Below, one piece after another: positions 54,131 through 62,206 of a DNA stretch of 64,000 bases. Origin of the DNA: Enterobacter sp. EA-1 (lineage in GTDB: Bacteria > Pseudomonadota > Gammaproteobacteria > Enterobacterales > Enterobacteriaceae); assembly GCA_002886105.1 (NCBI GenBank), contig CP025776.1:3348001-3412000 (forward strand), written 5' to 3'. The notes beneath the pieces are model-generated. The model was given only the letters and a program-made list of their open reading frames with translations. It made no database searches and had not been told where the DNA came from. Both the position numbers and the translations under genes were made by a program. Every line of letters starts with the position of its first letter. Position 1 is the first letter of the stretch.

Positions 54131-54627
54131 CCGACGATGAGGTGCTCAATAAAATGGAAATGATCAATGGCGCGATCAATGACTGGGAAAAGTGGCTGCA
54201 AATTGAGTTGCAATACTATTTTCAGTCCCACCCGCTGTTTAGCTGTGAACGGGAAAGACCGTTTTCGCTGCTGCTGCCCGGTAGCGCGAAAAAAGCAGGT
54301 GATGTCCGTTGACTGGTATTAAAACGTGAGAGCAAAAAAGCCGAACAGGATATTTACGTCGAATTAAAGTGCGTGAAAAGCTGAGCACGCTGCGACGCGT
54401 GTTGAATAAGGATTACACCAAATTGCAGTTGCTGGCGCAGTACCAGCCAATGCGCTCTTTTGGTGTATCGCGTTTTACTGGAATTACGACGAGAGCAATG
54501 TCGATATGGCCCCTTCCTCGCCGGGTATAAATACGCGGTGCACAATGCAATTGACCTCTGCGGCTGCGGCGATCCGTTGTGCGACGAAGCGAAGATGGGG
54601 TATGTGATTATTGGCGGCAAGCGCTAA
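54073..54627 (+). CDS. Unknown cytoplasmic protein (frameshifted)
   Basis: About 185 residues after joining frames: MRGDNRDFWEIETSLEAFLA, DEVLNKMEMINGAINDWEKW, QIELQYYFQSHPLFSCERER, then LVLKRESKKAEQDIYVELKC and KLSTLRRVLNKDYTKLQLLA. In the last frame come YKYAVHNAIDLCGCGDPLCD and MGYVIIGGKR. Breaks near 54312, 54380, 54470 and 54515. No family recognised. The CGCGDPLC motif could bind a metal. It lies between the GNAT gene and the siderophore-esterase gene. Confidence 0.5.
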
Positions 54628-54637
54628 GGCTTGCCGG

Positions 54638-54678
54638 AAATCAGCGCACGCGGTCTGTTGCCTGCCGCGCGCTGATTT
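54638..54678. terminator. Long inverted repeat between convergent genes
   Basis: AAATCAGCGC at 54638 pairs with GCGCTGATTT ending at 54678, around a GC-rich loop. It lies between the 54.07-kb gene and the convergent esterase and overlaps the esterase stop. Likely a bidirectional terminator. Confidence 0.6.
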
Positions 54679-55589
54679 ACTCTTCCGAGGCGATACGTTG
54701 CAGAGCGGCCCACGGAAAGAGGCGGTGAACATCTCACCATGCGTCAATCCCTCGGAAACAGCAAGAAAGTTGCCGCAGCACCGTTATCGCGCAGCGAGGA
54801 AGCCGTTCTCACGCACAGTGCTCAGCACATCCGGGTGATTGCCCTTCTCCCTGACCCGCTGTTCGCCATCACCTTCCATAAACCAGAGTTGTTTATGGCT
54901 GACGCGCTGTTTTTCCGTATGCGTTATCTCGTTCAGTAGCGCAACATTGTTACGGTTAACTGAGGGAACGGCAGAGTAATAGGCCGTGAACATCGCCGAG
55001 GATAAATACGCATCGAGCACAAATAACCCGCCGTAGGAGTGCCCCATAATGCACGCTGATGGGGATTTATGGCGATGTTTTGCTCTACCTGAGGCGCAAT
55101 GGTCTGCTCAATCAGTTGGCGAAAAACCTTGCTGCCGCCGCCCTTCCTGCCGCGAAGCGCTCTGTTCATTCCCTCCGCTGGCGGAGTGTAATCCCGGTGC
55201 TCTGGACTCCCGAGGTCAAACGGCAGTGGCGTTTGATAACCATCGCCACGAGCACAGGCGGATTGTGTTGCGATAATGTCTGCAAAATGCCTCTGACAAC
55301 CGGTCCATCACCGCATTGCCATCCAGCATACATCGCCGGGTAACCAGACGCTGGCGGGGTTTTTATTGGGGATACCGGTCCACACCTTGTAATGACGTTT
55401 ACCATCGGCGGAATCAAAGGTCCTGACGGAGAAATGATAAAAAGCGGACCCTTTATCGGCGATATTAGGCCCCAGCGGAGACATATCAGGCCCGGCGTAA
55501 CTGCTTACCGGGCAAGACGCCGCGGTCAAAAACACAGCCAGACGTACAACGCTGTTCAGACGTCCCTTGCTGTATAACCATTGATTCAT
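54677..55589 (-). CDS. IroE-like periplasmic siderophore esterase (frameshifted)
   Basis: Alpha/beta hydrolase of the IroE/Fes esterase group that linearises catecholate siderophores. Start MNQWLYSKGRLNSVVRLAVFLTAASCPVSSYA (signal anchor), then SAFYHFSVRTFDSADGKRHYKVWTGIPNKNPASG, YPAMYMLDGNAVMD across a break near 55345, and HQRALWGHSYGGLFVLDAYLSSAMFTAYYSAVPSVN with nucleophile GHSYGG. The catalytic His is in GLTHGEMFTASF near 54720. About 303 residues. Breaks near 55290, 55190, 55050 and 54800. A Fur-box-like site lies about 80 bp upstream. Confidence 0.82.
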
Positions 55590-55666
55590 TTCCGTCCTCT
55601 CCCTGTATCCATGACCCAACGATGAAAATTTGCCGGTGGCATAAATGTGGCAACAAATCACGCACA

Positions 55667-55688
55667 TTAATGAGAATGATTGCTAATT
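55667..55688. promoter_or_regulatory. Possible Fur box upstream of the IroE-like gene
   Basis: AATGAGAATGATTGCTAATT resembles the Fur consensus (TGATAAT-n-ATTATCA halves), with a strong left half TGAGAAT and a weaker right half ATTGCTA. The location, 80 bp upstream of a siderophore esterase, supports iron control. Confidence 0.5.
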
Positions 55689-55830
55689 TCAATATTTACA
55701 GAGATAAATGAACAGGAGAGTCAGGAGGTTATCCGGAAAGGTAAACAGCCAGAGCACTTCACTTGCGGAACTATCCTGTTAATCTGACAGAGCGACCGTA
55801 TCATGATGATCCCGCCAGTGACCGGGTTAT

Positions 55831-55992
55831 GACAGGAGGCAGGATGCGAATGGGATTCAGGTGCTGGATCAGTGGATGAGACACGATGTTGACAGACTCG
55901 AAAGAAAAATTACTGTACCGCACAATGTCTCACCACAGACCATCAACGTCCGACAAATCGCCCAAATGGAAAATAACGAAGAAAATGATTAA
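55831..55992 (+). pseudogene. 3' remnant of a BPSL0067-family amidase gene
   Basis: The frame reads QDANGIQVLDQWMRHDVDRL, then ERKITVPHNVSPQTINVRQI and ends MENNEEND (TAA at 55990). The core QDxxGIxVLDQW is the C-terminal signature seen in the intact BPSL0067 gene at 29872-30264 (GQDDTGIEVLDQW). The upstream half with Cys and His is not readable, so I call it a remnant. It precedes a STY0301-family gene, reproducing the effector-immunity order. Confidence 0.6.
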
Positions 55993-56065
55993 TTACTTAA
56001 TAAAGGAGGATTATATCTTGGAAAATCTATTTCTTATTCGCGCACAAACAGCCTCATTAAAAATA

Positions 56066-56427
56066 ATGAAAACTTGATTGTATCAGCGAATAAAACAGTA
56101 CTATTAAGTACTATACTTTTATTCTCAGCGACGGCAATGGCTGAAAAAATCGCCCGACATCATTACAGATTAACAATAAACCTCACCGGTTGAACGATGT
56201 CAGCCTTTTAGCGGGCCTCCCGAAGAACGTGGTGAATTAATCCCGGATACCGAAGACGATACGGTGTGGACGATAAGAGGCCACCTTTTATGACAGAACG
56301 GGCGAATTGCCTTTTTATCTTGTTTTGCAAAGGCACGAAAGAGACCGTCACGCTGAAAGTACCGGACAGCGCCAAAAATGTTCCCGGCTGGAAGGCGGTA
56401 TACATCATTTTTGCGGCTTGCGAATAG
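56066..56427 (+). CDS. STY0301 family protein, third copy (frameshifted)
   Basis: Hydrophobic signal (NKTVLLSTILLFSATAMAEK) follows an ATG at 56066 that needs one indel to connect. Later frames give INNKPHRLNDVSLFSGPPEE and RGELIPDTEDDTVWTIRGHL, then FYLVCKGTKETVTLKVPDSA and a C-terminal end FAACE, TAG at 56425. The VSLFSGPPEERGELIPDTEDDTVW and C-terminal ACE features match the two STY0301 copies at 29.0-29.9 kb. Orphan immunity-type gene behind a degenerate BPSL0067 remnant. Breaks near 56090, 56170, 56290 and 56370. Confidence 0.65.
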
Positions 56428-56537
56428 ACGGTACAAATAAGCAATATGTGAGATTGAAGTGCGCCCGTTTATCTGAGCGCTTAACCCATCGCCCTCGGAG
56501 AGACAACGCGTTCTGCCCGGCTCTGAAACGTTACGCC

Positions 56538-57488
56538 TTATCCCCCCTCCATCGCGCGGGTGAACTGCTGTTCGAGCATAGAACGTCCCCACTGTTCCCC
56601 CTGCCACTCCCTCGGGTCAGCCTGAAGCCGAAAGATTCATAAAGACGTCGTGCAGCGTGAAGGCCACTGAAGGTCCAAAGTTGTACTGCCGAGAACTGCT
56701 GTTGATCGCAAACTGCATGGCGCAGGCAAGCAACTGACGACCGATGCCAGTACCACGACACGCATCATCGAGAATAAACCAGCGCAGATGCGCTTCGTTA
56801 TTTCCCAAATCTTCCCCATCAATAGCCACAGAGCCAACCACCCGCCCATTCCAGAACCGCGAGCCAAATATTGTTGCGCTCGCTTTCCAGTCGGCCAGCA
56901 AATTCGGCCGAGGCCCGAAGCCACTTTGCTTTCAAAAAAATACCCAAAACCATAATGTTGCGAGTAGTAGTTCGCATGCATTTCGCTGATGCGGCCAATC
57001 ATCCCCGGCAGATAACCGGTGATAATGTCAGGTTTATCGCTGGCAGGAAGCGGTACCCCCTTCCGGCAAGCTTCCAGTGCGGAAGCATAAGCCGACAGGC
57101 CACAAGCCACCATGTTTTGCCGGGCGGGATCCAGTGCCCATAGCTTGCACACGCGTCTCACCATAGCTGTTTATGCGAGACACACTCTCTTTTCCCTGCG
57201 CGGTCAGCTCCAGCCTCTTGTAACGTGCATCCTCTGACAGCGGCACCTCCTGTAGTTCACCCGCACGGATGAGTTTCGCCAGCATTCGACTGACGCTGGA
57301 TTTCTCCAGACCAAGCAGTTGCACCAGCTGTGCGGCAGTAACGGAGCCGCGCATTCCTACTTCCAACAGAGTGTGCACCGCCGAGGAGAGTAATCGGTAG
57401 CAGCAAGAGTGCTGTTCATAAACCCCAGTTCACGAACCATCTGTCGCGATGCTACACGGATATCGTTGATAAGCTCAGGTGCTGCCAT
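56538..57488 (-). CDS. MarR-type HTH / GNAT acetyltransferase fusion protein (frameshifted)
   Basis: Two-domain protein of about 316 residues. The N-terminal MarR winged helix (MAAPELINDIRVASRQMVRE; AVHTLLEVGMRGSVTAAQLVQLLGLEKSSVSRMLAKLIRAGELQEVPLSEDARYKRLELT) is joined to a C-terminal GNAT domain (ITGYLPGMIGRISEMHANYYSQHYGFGYFFESKVASGL; ARLRWFILDDACRGTGIGRQLLACAM-type acetyl-CoA loop RGTGIGRQ). It ends MLEQQFTRAMEGG, TAA at 56538. The fusion is a known family in proteobacteria; targets unknown. Breaks near 57390, 57150, 56930, 56650 and 56580. Confidence 0.85.
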
Positions 57489-57759
57489 GTTATGACCCGT
57501 TCTGAATAGATAGTTGCACAATACAACCATCTATTGTTAAGCCTGTCAATCCCACGGGTGATGTACGATGGGAAATGGTTATTTTCGTAAACGCAACGAC
57601 ACATCCCATATTCATGCTTACTATGGCAACTAGCTTAAACGTTATAAACTCGACGCCATAAGCACCATTCCTGTCTATTCTGGCTCATCACATCACAGCG
57701 GCAATGCCTGATATACAGAACGACGCTCTCGAATTTACGTCATTCGGAAACATGAAATG
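57489..57759. other. Intergenic region
   Basis: About 270 bp without a supported gene. It contains the MarR-GNAT promoter region, with an imperfect repeat ATAGTTGCACAATACAACCAT that may be an autoregulatory operator. Confidence 0.35.
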
Positions 57760-58059
57760 TCACGGCATATATGCATACTGATGTAATACGTAAATACCAC
57801 TCTCTCTATTCATATGGGATTTTAATGCCGCTCTAACATAAACTTTAGGTGCAAAAAAAGCCGCACTTATCGAGGCACGGCGTTCCAGATCAGGATCTTC
57901 AGCAACGTTAAGCGCAATAGGATTCAGTAGTAATCCCATACCCTCCAACCGGAGGACATGCGGGGAATTTTCCACCCGCATTTCTTTTAAAAGACCTTTC
58001 AAATTCTTTATCAAAATCTTAATCAGCCCTGAAGTATCCAGTTCAAACCAATGAATCAT
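57760..58059 (-). CDS. Unknown small protein, second gene of an AT-rich pair
   Basis: Intact 99-residue frame: MIHWFELDTSGLIKILIKNL, KGLLKEMRVENSPHVLRLEG, GLLLNPIALNVAEDPDLERR and AAFFAPKVYVRAALKSHMNR. Its ATG overlaps the stop of the upstream gene (TGATG). Low GC. No family recognised; possibly an immunity or antitoxin-type protein, by layout only. Confidence 0.5.
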   Translation of the reverse strand: MIHWFELDTSGLIKILIKNLKGLLKEMRVENSPHVLRLEGMGLLLNPIALNVAEDPDLERRASISAAFFAPKVYVRAALKSHMNRESGIYVLHQYAYMP

Positions 58060-58385
58060 CAGAAATCAAAATACTCAGAAGGCTTATACTTACCTTTTTT
58101 CAACTCACTAATGTTACGTTCAATATCTTCTGCATGAGTTTTTAAATCACTAAACATAGAAAACAATGTGTCAACGTATTCATGTCGATAAGATCCATGA
58201 ATGACTCTATATCAGGGTAATTTGAACCTTTCATTTTATAGATTGAGTCACTCTTGAATAACTGGAAATGCCGAATCCAAATCATAACATAGTTGTGATA
58301 ACAAGAAGGTATACTCTCGATAATTATTAATCTGTGATTCCAACTTACACCCAGCAATACCGCTACTTACACTAATACCACACAT
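58059..58385 (-). CDS. Unknown small protein, first gene of an AT-rich pair (frameshifted)
   Basis: After joining frames: a start near 58385 (MCGISVSSG), AGCKLESQINNYREYTFLLS and QLCYDLDSAFPVIQE, then DSIYKMKGSNYPDIESFMDL, YVDTLFSMFSDLKTHAEDIE and RNISELKKGKYKPSEYFDF, TGA at 58059-58061. Breaks near 58255 and 58185. Helical, charged and cytoplasmic, about 108 residues. Coupled to the downstream gene by a TGATG overlap. No family recognised. Confidence 0.45.
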
Positions 58386-58431
58386 ATTAATTTGAGGATA
58401 ATAGAATTATTACATGAATAAATTGATTTAT

Positions 58432-58647
58432 TCATTTCAGTAATAGAATATTCTCTGATAGAGTTGATTTCATCAAAGCATTCCTTAATAATGATTTTTT
58501 CAACTCAACAGATCTAGTTATTGCTTCAGTTGTAGTTTTAGACGGTTTACTAAAAATATTTAATATATTAGCCTCTATAAATCTAAGATTAATCGATGTT
58601 AATGTTGGTATATTAAGTGTAGGAACCACTTCAGTTAGTAGCTTCAT
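58432..58647 (-). CDS. Unknown small protein coupled to the membrane protein at 58.65-58.88 kb
   Basis: 71 residues: MKLLTEVVPTLNIPTLTSIN, LRFIEANILNIFSKPSKTTT, EAITRSVELKKSLLRNALMK. Its ATG shares a base with the upstream stop (TAATG). Low GC; the next stop region at 58390-58430 is AT-rich. No family recognised. Confidence 0.45.
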   Translation of the reverse strand: MKLLTEVVPTLNIPTLTSINLRFIEANILNIFSKPSKTTTEAITRSVELKKSLLRNALMKSTLSENILLLK

Positions 58648-58875
58648 TACATATTGGTGTCCAACATCCTTTCCTTTTCATCCCATATCTGTTTAGCTTT
58701 AATTATTGCCAGAACAGCTACTAAAGCCATTACTGTATCCATACACGCGGAAACAAAGAAGCATCTATCCCTTTAGTTACGTACACGTCCAGTAACATCC
58801 ATACAACGCCACCACAAAAGAAAGCAACGTAATACCTAAAGATATACGGCCAACAAAGCCTACTTTCTTGATCAC
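58647..58875 (-). CDS. Small unknown membrane protein (frameshifted)
   Basis: GTG start at 58875: IKKVGFVGRISLGITLLSFV with VALYGCY forms helix 1, then in other frames LLDVYVTKGIDASLF and MDTVMALVAVLAIIKAKQIW as helix 2, DEKERMLDTNM, TAA at 58647-58649. About 76 residues. Breaks near 58800 and 58735. It forms an overlapping pair with the gene at 58432. Confidence 0.45.
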
Positions 58876-58934
58876 ATTCACCTCTGAATCCTTCCCTAAG
58901 CCCTATGCAGCGTTATCTTACATCACTCCTTCCC

Positions 58935-59138
58935 TTATTGCATCACTCCTTTGCACCTCTTAGGAATGGTTTCCCAGGAAGCTTTGAGAAGAAAGAAGCC
59001 ATCACATTTACTTAAGTCAAATTCACAGTATCCTTCTTCACTTATCGTAAAGTTACCAATGAACTTATGAATCTGCGATTTGATACTACTGACTCGTTGA
59101 AACGCACCGTTTTTTAGTTGTTGTCTGAAACTGTCCAT
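58935..59138 (-). CDS. Unknown small soluble protein
   Basis: Intact 67-residue frame MDSFRQQLKNGAFQRVSSIK, SQIHKFIGNFTISEEGYCEF, DLSKCDGFFLLKASWETIPK. Upstream AGGAG lies about 8 bp before the ATG (CAGGAGAATACTACTT on the minus strand). Divergent from the membrane protein at 59183, with 44 bp between starts. No family recognised. Confidence 0.5.
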   Translation of the reverse strand: MDSFRQQLKNGAFQRVSSIKSQIHKFIGNFTISEEGYCEFDLSKCDGFFLLKASWETIPKRCKGVMQ

Positions 59139-59182
59139 AAGTAGTATTCTCCTGTAAAACTCTGAGGAATGGATAATTAAAA

Positions 59183-59838
59183 ATGAAATTTAAAAATAAA
59201 TTCAACCTGTCTCATGTAGCAGGTTTCTTTGTTGGGGTTGTTGTTACTGTTGCTTTTAATTGGATCGTATTCAAAGAGCCTAAACGAGTAACAGCACCAG
59301 GAGTAGCAGCATTAGTAGCAATCTGTACGTTTACATTAGCTTTATGGTCAGCGTTTAAAGTTAATAAATGGGTCGCATCGAAAGTTAATGAAAAGCATTT
59401 AAAAGGACAGAAGAATTTCTAGATGCCTTTATTAAGCTCTCATTAAATATAGCTCAATGTTATGCTATTCTTAAACTACTAAAAAATATTCAGGCAACAA
59501 CTTAAAATCACAAAAAACATTCTAAGATCAGCTAAAGTTTATTTCCCCCAGTTACCTTGGAAACAATTACCACTATCCATGCATTACAATTCACATTTAA
59601 AAACTGGGGAATCAGCTTCTTGTATGAAAGGTCTTTTAAACACATTTTGAGTAGACTAAGCCACGTTACAAGAGGTATTAGAATATTGAACGAAATGTTA
59701 ATCCACATTGAAGAGAGGGACAATTCAGATCTTAATTTTGATATTATGAACGAGAATATCAAAACACGATTAATTATATTGAGAGTTGTATGTACCCAAT
59801 TGATGGATTCGTCAAAAAAATATAGTGAGCTTTTTTAA
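59183..59838 (+). CDS. Unknown two-helix membrane protein with long cytoplasmic helical tail (frameshifted)
   Basis: MKFKNKFNLSHVAGFFVGVV, VTVAFNWIVFKEPKRV (helix 1) and APGVAALVAICTFTLALWSA (helix 2), FKVNKWVASKVNEKH. Adding one base in a TTTAAAA run at about 59402 continues into FKRTEEFLDAFIKLSLNIAQ, and after another near 59495 QQLKITKNILRSAKVYFPQL. It then runs to HVTRGIRILNEMLIHIEERD and CTQLMDSSKKYSELF, TAA at 59838. About 218 residues. The topology (two helices plus a long helical cytoplasmic tail) resembles membrane effectors of defence systems, but no family was recognised. Confidence 0.55.
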
Positions 59839-59857
59839 TTATGTACCTACATCACCT

Positions 59858-60205
59858 TCAAAAAGGCTGATTAGTAGTAGCTATCATTTCTTCGTATATT
59901 GCCAGCATCTGAACCCAACAATCGGGGCTGGCAGTCTCTGTATAGCCGTCTTTCATTTCATCCTCAGATGATATACCCACTGGCAGTTCTCACTTTATAC
60001 GGGTTTCTATAGCTGCTAAAGCATATTCCATACGTACCTCAAAAGCCACTTCGTGATGATAGATGGAAAACGAATCTGTAAAGTTACGGCGTACATTACC
60101 ATCCTGTTTAGTAATACCAATTTTTATAGCGACCAGATCTGTAATTCGGATTACTGTATATATTCTGGATGTACAATGATTGATGTTCAAACTGCCAGTT
60201 TTCAT
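59858..60205 (-). CDS. Unknown soluble protein (one frameshift)
   Basis: MKTGSLNINHCTSRIYTVIR, ITDLVAIKIGITKQDGNVRR, NFTDSFSIYHHEVAFEVRME, YALAAIETRIK, then after an indel near 59995 ELPVGISSEDEMKDGYTETA, SPDCWVQMLAIYEEMIATTN ending QPF, TGA at 59858. About 115 residues, low GC. Convergent with the membrane protein at 59183-59838. No family recognised. Confidence 0.5.
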
Positions 60206-60525
60206 ACTCGCATCTACAATGAATGTCAGGAAAGTCTGCTACTGGTTTCATTACTTTATTACAAGTTTACATTTTCACTTCTGATAGTCTTTATGTAGTA
60301 TCCAGCAGCAAGGTCCTGTGATCATTCGGACACGCATTTTGCAGTCTGACTTCACGCCAGCGCCGAAATGAATACGTAGACAGGTATCATTCCGTGGCAC
60401 GTATCCCCACTGCCATTTGCATACACGTACCGAAGCACACCGCACCGCTTTAATCGCTATAAATTTTGCCCGGAGACCTGTACAATCCCTGCCCTAAGCA
60501 TCCTATAACTGATTATTTTTGAACT
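60206..60525. other. Intergenic region upstream of rimO
   Basis: About 320 bp with a shift from AT-rich to backbone composition at about 60310, marking the right edge of the accessory block. No gene recognised; the rimO promoter must lie here. Confidence 0.5.
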
Positions 60526-61855
60526 ATGAGCAATGTGAACCTGCAGCCGAAAATCGGCTTTGTCTCTCTTGGCTGTCCGAAAAACCTCGGTGGATTCTGA
60601 ACGTATCCTTACCGAACTGCGTACCGAAGGCTACGACGTTGTACCGACCTATGACGATGCCGATATGGTGATCGTCAACACCTGCGGCTTTATCGACAGC
60701 GCAGTACAAGAGTCGCTGGAAGCCATCGGCGAAGCGCTGAACGAAAACGGCAAAGTGATCGTCACCGGCTGCCCGGGCGCAAAAGAAGATCAAATCCGCG
60801 AAGTGCACCCGAAAGTGCTGGAAATCACCGGGCCACACAGCTACGAGCAGGTGCTTTCCCATGTTCACCACTATGTGCCGAAACCGAAGCACAACCCATT
60901 CTTAAGCACACCGGGTGCCGGAACAGGGCGTGAAACTGACGCCGCGTCACTACGCTTATCTTAAAATTTCCGAAGGCTGCAACCATCGCTGCACCTTCTG
61001 CATCATCCCGTCGATGCGCGGCGATCTGGTCAGCCGCCCGATTGGCGACGTACTGGCGGAAGCCAAACGTCTGGTGGATGCAGGTGTAAAAGAGCTGTTA
61101 GTGATCTCTCAGGACACCTCCGCCTACGGCGTTGACGTTAAACACCGTATGGGTTTCCACAACGGCGAGCCGGTAAAACCAGCATGGTCGGTCTGTGAGC
61201 AACTGGCGAAACTCGGCGTCTGGACGCGTCTGCACTACGTCTACCCCCTATCCGCACGTGGATGATGTTATTCCGCTAATGGCCGAAGGCAAAATCCTGC
61301 CGTACCTCGGATATTCCGCTTCAGCACGCCAGCCCGCGCATTCTGAAACTGATGAAGCGCCCGGGTTCTGTCGATCGCCAGCTAGCGCGCATCAAGCAGT
61401 GGCGTGAAATTTGCCCGGAACTGACGCTGCGCTCTACGTTTATCGTCGGCTTCCCGGGTGAAACCGAAGAAGATTTCCAGATGCTGCTCGATTTTCTGAA
61501 AGAAGCGCGCACTGGATCGCGTCGGCTGCTTTAAATACAGCCCGGTCGAAGGCGCAACCGCCAACGAACTGGCGGATCAGGTGCCGGAAGAGATTAAAGA
61601 AGAGCGCTGGAACCGCTTTATGCAACTGCAACAGCAGATCTCGCTGAACGTTTGCAGGAAAAGTCGGTCGCGAAATTCTGGTAATTATTGATGAAGTGGA
61701 TGACGAAGGCGCGATTGGCCGCAGCATGGCAGACGCCCCGGAAATCGACGGTGCCGTCTACCTGAACGGCGAAACCGCTGTGAAGCCGGGCGATGTTGTC
61801 CGTGTGAAAGTGGAAAACGCCGACGAATATGATCTGTGGGGGCACCCGGGTTTAG
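60526..61855 (+). CDS. rimO: Ribosomal protein S12 methylthiotransferase RimO (frameshifted)
   Basis: Radical-SAM enzyme that methylthiolates Asp88 of ribosomal protein S12. The UPF0004 N-terminal domain ([32 protein letters not shown]) carries three auxiliary-cluster cysteines. The radical-SAM motif is [11 protein letters not shown]. The C-terminal TRAM domain contains [31 protein letters not shown] and ends DLWGTRV once an extra G at about 61840 is removed (TAG at 61853). Breaks near 60585, 60915, 61190, 61250, 61315, 61510 and 61650. About 441 codons. Confidence 0.95.
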
Positions 61856-61875
61856 AATCGTTTTAACCTCACTCC

Positions 61876-62200
61876 CGCCCCTCTCCTGAAAGGGAGAGGG
61901 AGAAAGGCACTATCTCCCGTCGTTACCGCTGTGCGGAGCTGGAACCCACAAAACCGCACCGCGCGTTTGTCTCTCCTCCGCTCTGTCCCTGAAAGAGAGG
62001 GAGAAAAGCACTTTCTCCCGTTGCCGCTGTACGGAGCGGGAATCAACAAAACCGCACCGCGCGTTTGTCTCCTCCGTTCTGTCCCTGAGGGAGAGGGAGA
62101 AAAGCACTATCTCCTGCTGCCGCTGAGCGGAGCTGGAACCCACAAAACCGCGCCGATCGGTTCCTCAGCCCCTTCGGGGAGAGGGTTAGGGTGAGGGAAA
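61876..62200. repeat. Three tandem ~100-bp units with REP-like palindromes between rimO and gsiD
   Basis: The block GAGAAA(A/G)GCACT..TCTCC...GCCGCTG..CGGAGC.GGAA.C.ACAAAACCGC occurs three times, starting at 61900, 62001 and 62097 (periods 101 and 96). Each copy is preceded by CCCTGA..GAGAGGG or CTCTCCTGAAAGGGAGAGGG, a palindrome, and followed by CGCGCGTTTGTCTCCTCCG. The last copy ends in CCCCTTCGGGGAGAGGGTTAGGGTGAGGG, a widespread enterobacterial intergenic palindrome sequence. Likely a BIME/REP-type array acting in termination or mRNA stability. Confidence 0.75.
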
Positions 62201-62206
62201 CCAGCA

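Noticed and set aside
55886-56077. 63-codon ORF starting MLTDSKEKLLYRTM
   Set aside because: It lies out of frame across the BPSL0067 remnant and the STY0301 leader, both of which have recognisable homology.
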